Assembly: GCA_944350275.1 (NCBI GenBank)
Contig: CALVOK010000019.1
Coordinates: 1-64,000, forward strand
Source: an uncultured Clostridia bacterium
GTDB taxonomy: Bacteria > Bacillota > Clostridia > Christensenellales > UBA1242
Length of the DNA stretch: 64,000 nucleotides
Reading direction: 5' to 3'
A model generated the notes under the pieces. It ran no database searches. It was not told the origin of the DNA and saw nothing but the letters and a program-made list of their open reading frames with translations. Shown here one piece after another: positions 15,966 to 24,905 of the stretch. Each line of letters starts with the position of its first letter. Position 1 is the first letter of the stretch. The translations under genes were made by a program, and so were the position numbers.

Positions 15966-16045
15966 GTGATTTAAGGGGATTGAATTAAATTTTATATTAC
16001 CGAAAGTCGAACTTGCTTGCAAGAGTGAGGCTGATGGTAATACAT

Positions 16046-16127
16046 ACCATGTGATGATACAATCTATTGTGTTCTTGCGTTAGCAAAGTTTAAAATTTAA
16101 CTTGTTTAAATTTTAACATCACATGGT
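16046..16127. repeat. Four-way-junction element B
   Basis: Outer stem ACCATGTGATG (16046-16056) pairs perfectly with CATCACATGGT (16117-16127). Inside: hairpin ATACAA/TTGTGT (16057-16072), hairpin TTGC/GCAA (about 16073-16088), and an 11-bp hairpin TTAAAATTTAA/TTAAATTTTAA (16090-16116) abutting the outer stem. Same design as elements at 1609, 29541 and 50745, no shared sequence. Confidence 0.75.
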
Positions 16128-16151
16128 TTATACTTTGTTATCTTTTGTTTT

Positions 16152-16358
16152 TTATTTGCCACAGCCATTGCCACCACAGCAACCACACAAAAGTAAAAGT
16201 ATGAGAAGTGTGCAACAATCCATTCCACAGCCATTGCCATTACCGCAAAGGCATTGTAGGAGCAATATGTAGATTATAAGCGAGCAGCAGTCACATCCGC
16301 ATCCGCCACAACCGTTGTTAAAGCCCCCACCACAAGATGAGTTATTAAAAAAGTTCAT
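16152..16358 (-). CDS. Cys/Gly-rich mini-protein with two hydrophobic segments
   Basis: 68 residues, with an internal duplication: each half has a Gly/Cys cluster (NGCGGCGCDCC, NGCGMDCC), a hydrophobic stretch (SLIIYILLLQ, TLLILLLL) and a second Cys cluster. The ribosome-binding site on the minus strand, AGGAGG 6 nt before ATG 16358, is perfect. Such tiny Cys/Gly-rich proteins in spore formers are often spore-coat-associated or small membrane proteins, but no named family is certain. A related type of small Cys-rich protein lies at 40157. The sequence could bind metal or form disulfides. Confidence 0.7.
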   Translation of the reverse strand: MNFFNNSSCGGGFNNGCGGCGCDCCSLIIYILLLQCLCGNGNGCGMDCCTLLILLLLCGCCGGNGCGK

Positions 16359-16640
16359 TAGTTCCTCCTAAAATTCTTATGTATTTTGAAAGATTTTCCT
16401 TTCACATTAACATATTACTTTAATTTATGAAAAAATGTGCATATTTTTTTTATTTGCCAAAAATTCGACAAAAGAAGTGCAATTTAGACAGCATATAAAA
16501 ACTTTTATTTCACACAATAACAACGAAAGATTGCTCGCCCTCTTTCTTTCTAAAAGTCATACAAAAATAAATTCAATTAACAAATGTTTCTATCCGAAAG
16601 CCTTTTGGGATAAAATATTTTGTATAATTGGCTAATTTTG
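16359..16640. other. Intergenic region before the 1413-residue surface protein gene
   Basis: About 280 bases. A 66-codon open frame at 16435-16635 starts with GTG, has no ribosome-binding site and no recognisable composition, so it is not annotated. Nothing else is seen before the 16641 promoter. Confidence 0.5.
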
Positions 16641-16669
16641 TTGACTTAAATAAAAAAATAGTTTAAAAT
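16641..16669 (+). promoter_or_regulatory. Promoter of the large surface protein gene
   Basis: TTGACT (16641-16646), 17-nt spacer, TAAAAT (16664-16669), then GGG as at the 8037 promoter. A ribosome-binding site GAGAGG precedes ATG 16711. Confidence 0.7.
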
Positions 16670-16710
16670 AGGGTGTTACTAAATTTATATAATAATTTGA
16701 GAGGTTATAT

Positions 16711-19700
16711 ATGACTAAGTCTAAATCAAAATTTAAAGGAATTTTTAAAGGAGCGGCAATTGGATTCGCTTTTGTGCTTTGCGGAGCATTTTTCCCATTT
16801 AATGCAGCGGCGGCACTTGCTGAAAGTTGGCAAGGTTCTGATGCGACAGATAATACTCAAAGAATTGAAATAGGACAAGAATCTGGCGATCAAACATTCT
16901 CAAGTACTGTGACTAAAGGTGATCGTTACACAATTCCACAAGGTGTTTATCATAGCAATGGGACTGAACATATTATAGGAACTCTTGTTGCAGACAGTGG
17001 CGTAACTTCTTCTAAAGTGGAAGTACTTTATCAGGCAACAAATGACATGGTTGGAGAGGTTATCTCTGGTCTTGATTCTTTTGAAGGACAATCTTTTCTT
17101 GCAGATAGAATAGGTACCTATACTATTCGCTACACTGTAGTAGATAATGGTGTTGAGTATAGTTATGATTATGAGGTTGTTTGTGTTGCAAGTGATGCTG
17201 AATTTGAGTTTAGGGCAAACAATAAAAACATAGTACCTACTATTTATGATAAAGAACTTGCAAAAGATAAAAACATTGTTATTCCTCTTCCAACTGTAAA
17301 TGATGAGGATGGAGATCCTCTGCTCTCTTCAGAGGATTATATAGAGGACGAGGACTCTAACTATTATACAAACGATATGGAGAATCGCCCAACCTATACA
17401 CCTGATGGGAAGAATGCCTTTGTTTACATCAGTCTTACAGGGGGAAGTGAGAATACTGAAACAAATGAGCCTAATGTAAAATTAGAGAAAGACCAAGACG
17501 GCAATTTCTATATAAATGGCGCGAGTTTAAAGAATGAGTTGGCAGGTACAGAGTTTAAAATTACTTATTCTTATTATGAAATAAGACAAAACAGTACCCC
17601 TGTATTTATCAATTCTACAAGTACAACATTTACTGTTCAGGATGAGTACTATTTTACTACTAGCGAAAAATCAGAACATGGCTACGAACTTAACACGTCA
17701 TGGTCTACAACAAGACCAACAAGTGCGGTAGTCGGCAATTCTGTTGATTTACCTTCAGTTACTGCTACAACTAAATCTACAAATAGCCCTGCAAGTGAAT
17801 CTGTAAATGTTTATTTTGAACTTCAAGTAATGAAATATAACGAGGATACAGGAAGATACGATAAAAATGTTACAACAGACACTTATGACCGTATAAAAAA
17901 TACATTTACTGCGAAGGAAGAAGGCTCTTATAGATTTATCTATACAGTAAGAGACTTTTATAACAACGAGGTTGATTCTTCTTCAACTTCATTCTATATC
18001 AATAATGTTAGAGATACTCAACAGGCAAATGTGTATGTGTATGATGCAGGTGACTATACAGTAGAGGATGGCGTATATTCTGATGCAAGTCATAAAATCA
18101 AAACAGAGGGTTTGAACAGAAATATTATTGTTTATGCTATTGCAGGAAAGGATAATAAGGTTGAAGCAGATGCCATAGACCTTAGACGTGAGATAAGAGA
18201 TGCTACAAGAGTTGTATTCAACATCACCGAAAAAATGTACAATTCTTATAACCTTATCTTTGCACCAACAACTACAAATTCAGAAAATAATACAGTTATA
18301 GACTATGCTCAAATTGCTTTAGATAACTTTGATATCTATAGACAGATGCTGATTGATAAGGGTGATTATGATCCTTCTGATGCCGAGTCTGTAAAAGCAT
18401 GGCTTTTAGAAAATGACTATCTTATTGTTACAACCTACTGGAATCAAGACCCAACAGGTGCTCAAATATTGGGTAAGGATGAGCCAGGATATAGTACAGA
18501 GGTTGGAAACGAAGAAGCAATTGCTGCAATGAGAGATAAAGGTTTTGCTTATATTGAAGCAGAGACTACAAATGGGCATTATGACGAATTTTCTTCATCA
18601 AGTTATACTTTCTATTATTATGCCGATGATAATAATACAAACAACATTCCAGAGAGAGCGGCTTACTATCAAACAAGACTCAGTGATGCTGTAAGCGATT
18701 CTACTGCTCCAACTATTACATTCTCAACAGACCTTAAAACAACTTATCTTCCTACTGATACTATAACTTTCGATGTGGCAACAGCAACAGACAATATTGA
18801 TTCAAGACTTAATGTTGTAACTGCTTATAGGTTTGTAGATGAAAGTGGAGAGCCTATTACAGATAGCAATGCTACAAACAAATTGCAATTTATAGTTAGT
18901 GCGGCAGGAAACAATGTACACACAAACTATGATGAAAACAGTGATAAGTGGTTTATCAAGAATGCAGATGAAAATGGACTAGTTACAAGCGAAGGGTGGT
19001 ATTTAGAAGATTCAGAATATTCAATTAACCTTGCAAGTGCACCAGAGGATGCTTATGGAATTGAAATTTTTGCGTATGCAGTTGATGACGTTGGTAATAT
19101 TGCTTTCTATGACAGAACGGTTTCAATAGCAAAAGCATATGACAATGATATTCCGGGCTTGATTCGAGTTGAAAATGCACCTGATGATATGCAACTTTAC
19201 ACTGCACCACAAACAATTTCTCTTCCAACACTTGAATTCACTGATTCAAGAGTTGACTATATGTATGCTAATGTAGAAGTATACAAGATTGAATTAAGCG
19301 AAGAAGGGAATATTACCTCAAAACAATTTATACAAAATAGAAATATGACGTCCTCTGTTGACACATATAGAGGAATTTTCAGAGTCAATGCTGGAACATT
19401 CAATGCGTCTACGAGTGGTACCTATCAGGCGGTTGTGACTGTGGTAGATGCAAGCAATCACTCTGTTGCAACATATTTCACTTATAATGTTGAAGATAGT
19501 GGAGTAGTTGAGGACCCTCAAATTACAAATATTTCTTCAACACCTATTGAGGCTGCTGCAGGCGATGAATATACACTTGACCCACCAGTACTATCAGTGT
19601 CAGAATCTACTTCATTTGGGTATATAGGTATTAACACCGACGACGATTCAAATACTTCAACCTATTACACAACTTCAATTATTGAAAGTTATGGTGACTA

Positions 19701-20952
19701 TGACCTTACATTATATGGTTTCACAGGTTATGATAAAGGCACTTACAAACTTCAATACACTGTATATCTTATGAGATATAGACTTAGTAGATTGTTGGAA
19801 GATGGTATAAACTCTGCAGATGCAGGTATCTATCTTGATGAAAATGGAAGATTGAAATACAAAGAGACTGGCGCAAGTTCTACTTCATATTTCATATACT
19901 TCCAAGCAACTGACAATGGTTATGTTCCTACAATGAATACCGACTTCCATGGACTTGGAAATACACCAACAGTTCAAGAAGGACAGACACTTGAAGAGGT
20001 TGTTGAGGGCTTGCTTGATGGTTTAGTAGATATGTTTGCTATTCCAAGCAATGTTCAAACAATTACAGTAGGTGATATTGGTTTAAATATAATTTTTGAC
20101 GGAAATCCTTATGAACAAACTCAATATCCTACAATCGATGAGGACAATATCAAGACTGTTACCATTGTAAAACCTGATATTAGAGAAGAAGGCAACGTTG
20201 AAGTTAACGATGCGGAAAGTTATGTGCAAATTACTTGTACCTCAGGTACTGAGAGAAATGTTGGTACAATATATTTTGACAAGTGGGAAGAGTCAATTGA
20301 CAATGCATCAAATGACTTTACAGTACAAGGCAGTGAGATAAAACTGAGACTTGTTAGAAATGGAGAATACACAATCACATACAATGTAGTTGGAATGGAT
20401 AGCAATGGCGACAATATTGGACAACCTCGAACAGCGGAGTTTACAATATCAAATGGCGATGTACAAGACCCAGTAGTTGACATTGATGAGACTAAATACA
20501 GTTCGACTATTAAATTGCGCGACCCTATAATAATTGATATTGATAGCATAGAATTTTCTGATAATGTAACATCAACAGATGAATTGCTAGAAAGCATTGA
20601 GGTTACAATTAGAAACACTGACAACAATAGTGGATCACAAGATATTCCAAACACAGCAGAGGAAGGTGGATATGAATTTGAATATACTCCAACCGAAGTT
20701 GGAAATTATACTGTAACAATCACAGTAACAGATAAAGCAGGTAGAACAGGTAGCGATTCATTCTCATTTGAAGTTACAACAGACGGTGGGGATACAATCA
20801 ATGTTCAACAAGTTTTAGGTGGTGTATTAATTGGTATTTCAGTCGTGGTTCTTGCAGGTGTAGTTATATACTTTGTAGTATCTAAGGTTAAATTGGATAA
20901 ACGTGCAAAGGGTTATGAGCGAGAACTCAAAAATGATAAAAACAAAAAATAA
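16711..20952 (+). CDS. Large membrane-anchored surface protein with Ig/cadherin-like repeats
   Basis: 1413 residues. A Sec signal peptide (about 1-38: basic start, then GAAIGFAFVLCGAFFPFNAAAALAE) is followed by about 1300 extracellular residues, rich in Thr, Ser, Asp and Tyr, with repeated Ig-like or cadherin-like strands such as YTIRYTVVD, YRFIYTVRD, YTITYNVVG and YTVTITVTDKAGRTGSDSFSFEV. The C-terminus has one membrane helix (VLGGVLIGISVVVLAGVVIYFVV, about 1370-1392) and a basic cytoplasmic tail. There is no LPxTG motif. A role as adhesin or envelope component is likely. It is monocistronic between its own promoter and a terminator at 20987. No enzymatic motif was seen. Confidence 0.8.
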   Translation: MTKSKSKFKGIFKGAAIGFAFVLCGAFFPFNAAAALAESWQGSDATDNTQRIEIGQESGDQTFSSTVTKGDRYTIPQGVYHSNGTEHIIGTLVADSGVTSSKVEVLYQATNDMVGEVISGLDSFEGQSFLADRIGTYTIRYTVVDNGVEYSYDYEVVCVASDAEFEFRANNKNIVPTIYDKELAKDKNIVIPLPTVNDEDGDPLLSSEDYIEDEDSNYYTNDMENRPTYTPDGKNAFVYISLTGGSENTETNEPNVKLEKDQDGNFYINGASLKNELAGTEFKITYSYYEIRQNSTPVFINSTSTTFTVQDEYYFTTSEKSEHGYELNTSWSTTRPTSAVVGNSVDLPSVTATTKSTNSPASESVNVYFELQVMKYNEDTGRYDKNVTTDTYDRIKNTFTAKEEGSYRFIYTVRDFYNNEVDSSSTSFYINNVRDTQQANVYVYDAGDYTVEDGVYSDASHKIKTEGLNRNIIVYAIAGKDNKVEADAIDLRREIRDATRVVFNITEKMYNSYNLIFAPTTTNSENNTVIDYAQIALDNFDIYRQMLIDKGDYDPSDAESVKAWLLENDYLIVTTYWNQDPTGAQILGKDEPGYSTEVGNEEAIAAMRDKGFAYIEAETTNGHYDEFSSSSYTFYYYADDNNTNNIPERAAYYQTRLSDAVSDSTAPTITFSTDLKTTYLPTDTITFDVATATDNIDSRLNVVTAYRFVDESGEPITDSNATNKLQFIVSAAGNNVHTNYDENSDKWFIKNADENGLVTSEGWYLEDSEYSINLASAPEDAYGIEIFAYAVDDVGNIAFYDRTVSIAKAYDNDIPGLIRVENAPDDMQLYTAPQTISLPTLEFTDSRVDYMYANVEVYKIELSEEGNITSKQFIQNRNMTSSVDTYRGIFRVNAGTFNASTSGTYQAVVTVVDASNHSVATYFTYNVEDSGVVEDPQITNISSTPIEAAAGDEYTLDPPVLSVSESTSFGYIGINTDDDSNTSTYYTTSIIESYGDYDLTLYGFTGYDKGTYKLQYTVYLMRYRLSRLLEDGINSADAGIYLDENGRLKYKETGASSTSYFIYFQATDNGYVPTMNTDFHGLGNTPTVQEGQTLEEVVEGLLDGLVDMFAIPSNVQTITVGDIGLNIIFDGNPYEQTQYPTIDEDNIKTVTIVKPDIREEGNVEVNDAESYVQITCTSGTERNVGTIYFDKWEESIDNASNDFTVQGSEIKLRLVRNGEYTITYNVVGMDSNGDNIGQPRTAEFTISNGDVQDPVVDIDETKYSSTIKLRDPIIIDIDSIEFSDNVTSTDELLESIEVTIRNTDNNSGSQDIPNTAEEGGYEFEYTPTEVGNYTVTITVTDKAGRTGSDSFSFEVTTDGGDTINVQQVLGGVLIGISVVVLAGVVIYFVVSKVKLDKRAKGYERELKNDKNKK

Positions 20953-20986
20953 CACCAATAAATAAACAAAAATATTTTTAGAAAGG

Positions 20987-21022
20987 AAAAAGCAAGGGCG
21001 GTGTCTAAACCCTTGCTTTTTT
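20987..21022 (+). terminator. Intrinsic terminator of the large surface protein gene
   Basis: AAAAAGCAAGGG (20987-20998) pairs with CCCTTGCTTTTT (21010 onward), followed by further T. Confidence 0.9.
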
Positions 21023-21112
21023 ATTGCACACTTTAAATTGCATTTTTATCTATGTGAATTTCTATGTATTTTATTTTATAAAGAAGGACAAAGTGGCTTA
21101 TTGTAAGGTTTA

Positions 21113-21360
21113 TTTATCATTTAAATACACTTCTCGTTTATTATTTACATATTTGAAAATGTTTTTGAAATCAATAATTTCTTTAATTTGTTCAAGTCAT
21201 TGAGGACTATCTAAGTATTCTAGCAAGACTTTTCTATCAAATTCAATTTTCCAAGCATCTTCGTCGCATCCATGAGAAATTTTGTTCTTATATAAGTGAA
21301 TTGCAAGCAAAAATAAGTTAAAATATTTTAGGAGATAGAAAATTATATCTGTCGATATAA
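21113..21360 (-). pseudogene. Decayed gene fragment upstream of the recombinase
   Basis: On the minus strand one frame reads like protein: FNLFLLAIHLYKNKISHG, then CDEDAWKIEFDRKVLLEYL, then DSPQ, an in-frame TGA, LEQIKEIIDFKNIFKYVNNKR and a stop near 21113. No start codon with ribosome-binding site is visible. The composition is clearly coding, so this is probably the broken end of a gene whose remainder was lost, perhaps when the adjacent recombinase element came in. The TGA stands where Trp would fit, but genes here use TGA as stop. Family not recognised. Confidence 0.55.
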
Positions 21361-21390
21361 TTTATCCTTTCTCACAAGTAAAAAATCGCA

Positions 21391-21409
21391 AGTATTTTGT
21401 GCTTGCTCA
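21391..21409 (+). promoter_or_regulatory. Hairpin before the recombinase gene
   Basis: GCAAG/CTTGC stem with a 9-nt loop, 14 nt before the start codon. It might be a recombinase binding site or a translational hairpin; weak. Confidence 0.3.
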
Positions 21410-21422
21410 AAAGGAGTAAAAT

Positions 21423-22361
21423 ATGAAATTAAAAGAATGGCTTGATATTTGGCTTAACAAATACACAAAATTTGCGGTGAAACTCCGCACTTATGAAAGA
21501 TATAGATATATTATAGAAAAGCACATCAATCATAAACTTGGAGAGTTTGACTTAGATGACTTGTCAGCAGTGACACTTCAGGATTATGTTTTGTCGGAAC
21601 TTGAAAGTGGAAATCTTATTTCATCAAAAGGGCTTGCAAACAACTCAGTTATTGGAATTGTAAATGTTTTGAAAAGTGCGTTGAAACTTGCAAAATCACT
21701 TGAAATTTGTACACTGGATAATTCTGACAAAATTAAACTGCCGATTTCGACCGAAAAACCTGTGACCGCATTTAAAAAGTGTGAGCAAGAAAAATTAGAA
21801 AAATATTGTTTGTCGGCAAATAAAACAAACTATTTAGGAATTGTTATTTGTCTTTACACTGGCATAAGGCTTGGCGAACTTTTAGCACTAACTTGGAATG
21901 ACATAGACTTCAATAATGGGATTATGACAATATCAAAAACTGCATATAGAATCAAACAAAATGGCAAGCCACAGGTTGTTGTTGATAAGCCTAAAACTAA
22001 AAACTCAAGTAGATTTATTCCACTTCCTAAACAACTTTTGAAGATTTTGAAAAGAGCAAAGAGAATTTCAAAGTCTGACTTTCTTTTATCTACAAGAATG
22101 GGTGGGATTGTTGGAACTCGGGCTTATCAAAAGACCTATGAGAGAATTTTAAGGAAACTCAATATTCCTTATAAAAATTTCCATTCTCTTCGCCACACTT
22201 TTGCAACTCGTGCAATTGAAATGGGTATGGATGTTAAAACCTTGTCAGAAATTCTTGGACACAAAAATCCTGTTATCACACTTCAAAGATACACACATTC
22301 AATGCTTTCGTATAAAATAGAGATGATGAATAAGATGGGGAAAATGTTAAGTGTAATATAA
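21423..22361 (+). CDS. Tyrosine recombinase / phage-type integrase
   Basis: 312 residues. N-terminal SAM-like core-binding domain (about 1-85, WLDIWLNKY, RTYERYRYIIEKHI) and C-terminal catalytic domain. Catalytic residues visible: Arg in TGIRLGELLAL, Lys in the beta-hairpin region (KTKNSSRF), HSLRHTFATRA (HxxR box), the second His in EILGHKNP and the nucleophile Tyr in LQRYTHSM. All are present, so it should be active. There is no AP2-like arm-binding domain, and no excisionase next to it. It is at the left edge of an accessory region (21.1-24.7 kb); attachment sites could not be identified. Confidence 0.88.
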   Translation: MKLKEWLDIWLNKYTKFAVKLRTYERYRYIIEKHINHKLGEFDLDDLSAVTLQDYVLSELESGNLISSKGLANNSVIGIVNVLKSALKLAKSLEICTLDNSDKIKLPISTEKPVTAFKKCEQEKLEKYCLSANKTNYLGIVICLYTGIRLGELLALTWNDIDFNNGIMTISKTAYRIKQNGKPQVVVDKPKTKNSSRFIPLPKQLLKILKRAKRISKSDFLLSTRMGGIVGTRAYQKTYERILRKLNIPYKNFHSLRHTFATRAIEMGMDVKTLSEILGHKNPVITLQRYTHSMLSYKIEMMNKMGKMLSVI

Positions 22362-22580
22362 TCTTCGTTTTTTCTAAACAAAATTGAACGAAGTGTAACC
22401 TAAATTTCAAAATATGGTAATAATTACAAAATATTTTAAGAGTTACGGTCATTGGAGATATCAAAACAACTTGCAGTGATAGGAGAGTGCCAATAACAGA
22501 TGTTCATCAGATAGAAAGGGGAGGATAGAGGTGTAGGAAAATCCCAACTTGTTTGTAACTTGGAATTTTTGCAATATTGG

Positions 22581-22609
22581 TTGACTTATACGAAATAATT
22601 TTACATAAT
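22581..22609 (+). promoter_or_regulatory. Promoter of marR-type operon
   Basis: TTGACT (22581-22586), 17-nt spacer, CATAAT (22604-22609), 32 nt before ATG 22642. Confidence 0.55.
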
Positions 22610-22641
22610 TAGTATGAAAATGGACTAATTTGGAGTGAGAT

Positions 22642-23124
22642 ATGGTTGTAAGTAAAGAAATAAACGACTTAGTCAATCAATATTGCAGATTAAGGGACAG
22701 ACAATATGCTGTCTATCACAAATGTGCAAAGCAAAATGGATTGTCTACTAACGAGTTATTTGTCTTAGATATTCTTTGGTTTGCGAAAAATGGAATAACA
22801 CAAAAAGAAATTTGTGAGCGGATGTCGGCGAACAAACAGACGATTGCTTCCATTGTTAATAAATTTAATAATAAAGGTTATGTCGAGTTTATTGAAGTTA
22901 AGGAAGATAGACGAAACAAACCTATTAAATTAACTGAGAGTGGCTTAAAATACGTAAAACAGGTCATTCCACCTGCTGCCGATGCTGAAAATTTGGCAAT
23001 GGTTAATTTAGGAATAGAAAATATAAAACAACTTGTAAAGTTAACAACGGCACTTGCAGAAAATATGGAAGATGAATTTAATAAAATTTCAAACAAAAAG
23101 GAGAATAAAAATGGAATTTTATGA
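22642..23124 (+). CDS. MarR-family transcriptional regulator
   Basis: 160 residues, usual size. Winged helix at about 35-100: LSTNELFVLDILWFAKNGITQKEICERMSANKQTIASIVNKFNNKGYVEFIEVKEDRRNKPIKLTESG, which is the classic MarR helix-turn-helix plus wing, with the DxR motif in KEDRRNK. Long helices on both sides form the dimer interface. It overlaps the nitroreductase gene by 14 nt, so it probably autoregulates this operon in response to a redox-active or aromatic ligand; the ligand is an inference from the neighbour. Confidence 0.9.
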   Translation: MVVSKEINDLVNQYCRLRDRQYAVYHKCAKQNGLSTNELFVLDILWFAKNGITQKEICERMSANKQTIASIVNKFNNKGYVEFIEVKEDRRNKPIKLTESGLKYVKQVIPPAADAENLAMVNLGIENIKQLVKLTTALAENMEDEFNKISNKKENKNGIL

Positions 23125-23737
23125 TGTTATAAACAAAAGAAGAACGACAAGAGAGTTTTTAGACAAACCTGTCGATTTTGAAAAAATCAAAAGAATTTTA
23201 GAAGCAGGCAACAAAGCACCAACATGGGACCACAATCGTAATTGGCAATTCATTATTTTAAGAACGGACGAAGAAAAAGAATATGCATTTGAATACGCAA
23301 AGTCTATTGCAAACAAGTTTGACGCCGACAAATATTTGAATTTCCCAAGACCTTATCCTATCACACTCGGTCAAAAAATGTATGGCTATGCAATGCCTAG
23401 ACAATACACAATGTTAAAAGAAGCGCCTTATGTAATTATTCCACTTTTCAAGTCGAAAGAATTAAATGGCGAATATGTTTCAAAATTAAATCCATTTGCG
23501 ACCATTTGGTGCGTGATTGAAAATATCTTTTTGGCAACAACTGCCGAGGGTTTGTCTTGCTCTATGCGAATACCACTTAATAAAGAACACGACATTGTGA
23601 AAGAAAAACTAAAAGCGCCACCAACCTATATGATACCTGTTTTTATTGGTATTGGATATGCAAATCCAAATGAAAGAAAGTTAGAGCAAAATAAGCCTAG
23701 TTTAGACAAACAAATTCGTTTTGGCAGGTGGAAATGA
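23111..23737 (+). CDS. Nitroreductase-family flavoprotein
   Basis: 208 residues from ATG 23111, which has AAGGAG upstream; an earlier in-frame start lies inside the regulator gene. FMN-dependent NAD(P)H nitroreductase fold: MEFYDVINKRRTTREFLDKPVDFEKIKRILEAG (the RRTxRxF motif that binds FMN phosphate), KAPTWDHNRNWQFIIL, and ending VFIGIGYANPN. Family members reduce nitro compounds, quinones or flavins. It is operonic with the upstream MarR-type regulator and overlaps the radical SAM gene downstream by 4 nt (ATGA). Substrate unknown. Confidence 0.88.
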   Translation: MEFYDVINKRRTTREFLDKPVDFEKIKRILEAGNKAPTWDHNRNWQFIILRTDEEKEYAFEYAKSIANKFDADKYLNFPRPYPITLGQKMYGYAMPRQYTMLKEAPYVIIPLFKSKELNGEYVSKLNPFATIWCVIENIFLATTAEGLSCSMRIPLNKEHDIVKEKLKAPPTYMIPVFIGIGYANPNERKLEQNKPSLDKQIRFGRWK

Positions 23738-24612
23738 TTGTAAATAAGATTAAAGTTAAAGAAATAATCACAAAATCAAATTTGCCAGTTTGTGATTATT
23801 CGGTCAGTACCTATGTTGGCTGTGAACATTCTTGTAAATACTGCTATGCTTGCTTTATGAAAAGATTTACAGGGCACAATGAAGATTGGGGCTCGTTTGT
23901 TGATGTGAAATACTGGGATAAAATCAAAAATCCACAAAAATATAATGGAAAGGAACTTTTTATTTGTTCTGTCACCGACCCTTATCAACCTTGTGAAAAG
24001 GAATTTGAGAGAACAAAAGCACTGCTAGAGGAATTAAAGGGCAGTGGTGCTAAACTTTCTATTTCCACAAAAAGTGATTTGATTTTAAGAGATTTAGAAC
24101 TCATCAAATCTTTTCCAAATGCACGTGTTTCGTGGTCAATAAACACTTTGGACGAAAATTTTAAAAACGATATGGATAAAGGCGTTTCAATTGAAAGACG
24201 ATTTAATGCAATGAAAACCTTTCATGACGCAGGTGTTAGGACAACTTGTTTTATTTCGCCAATATTTCCATGGATAACAGATGTTAAGGCAATTATTGAA
24301 AAAGCGAAAGACAAATGCAACCTTATATGGCTTGAAAATCTAAATTTGAGAGGAACATTTAAACCTGTGATTATGAATTACATAAGGCAAAAATATCCAA
24401 AACTCTACCCACTTTACGATGAGATTTACAATAAAGGAAATGACTTATATTGGCAAGAGTTAGATGCCGAACTGCAAGAATTTGCAAAAGAACAGGGGTT
24501 TGAATATAAAACAAATGATGATAGTTTTTTAAAGCCTTTTGAAGCAAAGCCTGTTATTGTAAATTATTTTTATCATAGCAAAATCAAAAAATCTGCACAA
24601 AGGAAAGGGTAA
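23734..24612 (+). CDS. Spore photoproduct lyase-like radical SAM protein (COG1533 type)
   Basis: 292 residues from ATG 23734, overlapping the previous stop as ATGA; GTG 23728 is an alternative. The cluster motif is C30-x3-C34-x2-C37 (GCEHSCKYCYA), followed by SVTDPYQPCEKEFERT and LSISTKSDLILRDLELI, as in SplB-like DNA repair photolyase homologues. SplB itself repairs the 5-thyminyl-dihydrothymine dimer in spores; the SplB-specific C-terminal cysteine was not identified, so the substrate is open. Position after a MarR-nitroreductase pair and before a mutM remnant suggests a small stress or repair operon. Confidence 0.8.
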   Translation: MIVNKIKVKEIITKSNLPVCDYSVSTYVGCEHSCKYCYACFMKRFTGHNEDWGSFVDVKYWDKIKNPQKYNGKELFICSVTDPYQPCEKEFERTKALLEELKGSGAKLSISTKSDLILRDLELIKSFPNARVSWSINTLDENFKNDMDKGVSIERRFNAMKTFHDAGVRTTCFISPIFPWITDVKAIIEKAKDKCNLIWLENLNLRGTFKPVIMNYIRQKYPKLYPLYDEIYNKGNDLYWQELDAELQEFAKEQGFEYKTNDDSFLKPFEAKPVIVNYFYHSKIKKSAQRKG

Positions 24613-24616
24613 AACT

Positions 24617-24661
24617 ATGCCAGAACTACCAGAAATTGATTCTATTAAAGGGATTTCATAA
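24617..24661 (+). pseudogene. Remnant of the mutM/fpg N-terminus (14 codons)
   Basis: ATG 24617, 4 nt after the previous stop, encodes MPELPEIDSIKGIS before TAA. MPELPE is the invariant N-terminus of formamidopyrimidine-DNA glycosylase, whose Pro2 is the catalytic nucleophile. Nothing downstream in any frame to 24770 continues the protein. It looks like the stump left after deletion of the gene. The alternative, chance, is unlikely because the exact six-residue start, its start codon and operon position coincide. Confidence 0.6.
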
Positions 24662-24772
24662 TCTGAGACTGGTTGCGGGGATGGACTTTGCTTTTTGTAG
24701 TATTATCAATACAGTGTCTTATCTGCATGGGCTTAGTTTATGCAGGAACAGAATATCATTTGTGATTTTTAC

Positions 24773-24801
24773 TTGACAAAACAATCAATATATGCTATAT
24801 T
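24773..24801 (+). promoter_or_regulatory. Promoter of rplU-prp-rpmA
   Basis: Consensus TTGACA (24773-24778), 17-nt spacer, TATATT (24796-24801) with an extended TGC before it. Confidence 0.75.
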
Positions 24802-24807
24802 TATTAG

Positions 24808-24900
24808 GTATCCGTATGCAAAAGGTTTTTAAATCTGTACAATTAGTTATTTAATTTAATACAGTACCTGACTAGCAACGAGATTGGTTAGAGGAGGTAA
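24808..24900 (+). promoter_or_regulatory. Candidate L21 leader (5' UTR of rplU)
   Basis: About 95 nt of structured leader between the promoter and rplU, with possible helices CTGTAC/GTAC-type around 24837-24870 and CTGAC (about 24869) with GTTAG (about 24888) just before the GAGGAGG ribosome-binding site. Many Bacillota carry an autoregulatory L21 leader here. Assignment is from position and local pairing only. Confidence 0.5.
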
Positions 24901-24905
24901 AAGAT

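Noticed and set aside
16435..16635. 66-codon open frame before the large surface protein gene
   Set aside because: GTG start, no ribosome-binding site, no coding-like composition.
21113..21360. TGA read as tryptophan (alternative genetic code)
   Set aside because: Other genes here end in TGA with overlapping ATG starts (for example 23737 and 50051); a decayed gene explains the single in-frame TGA.
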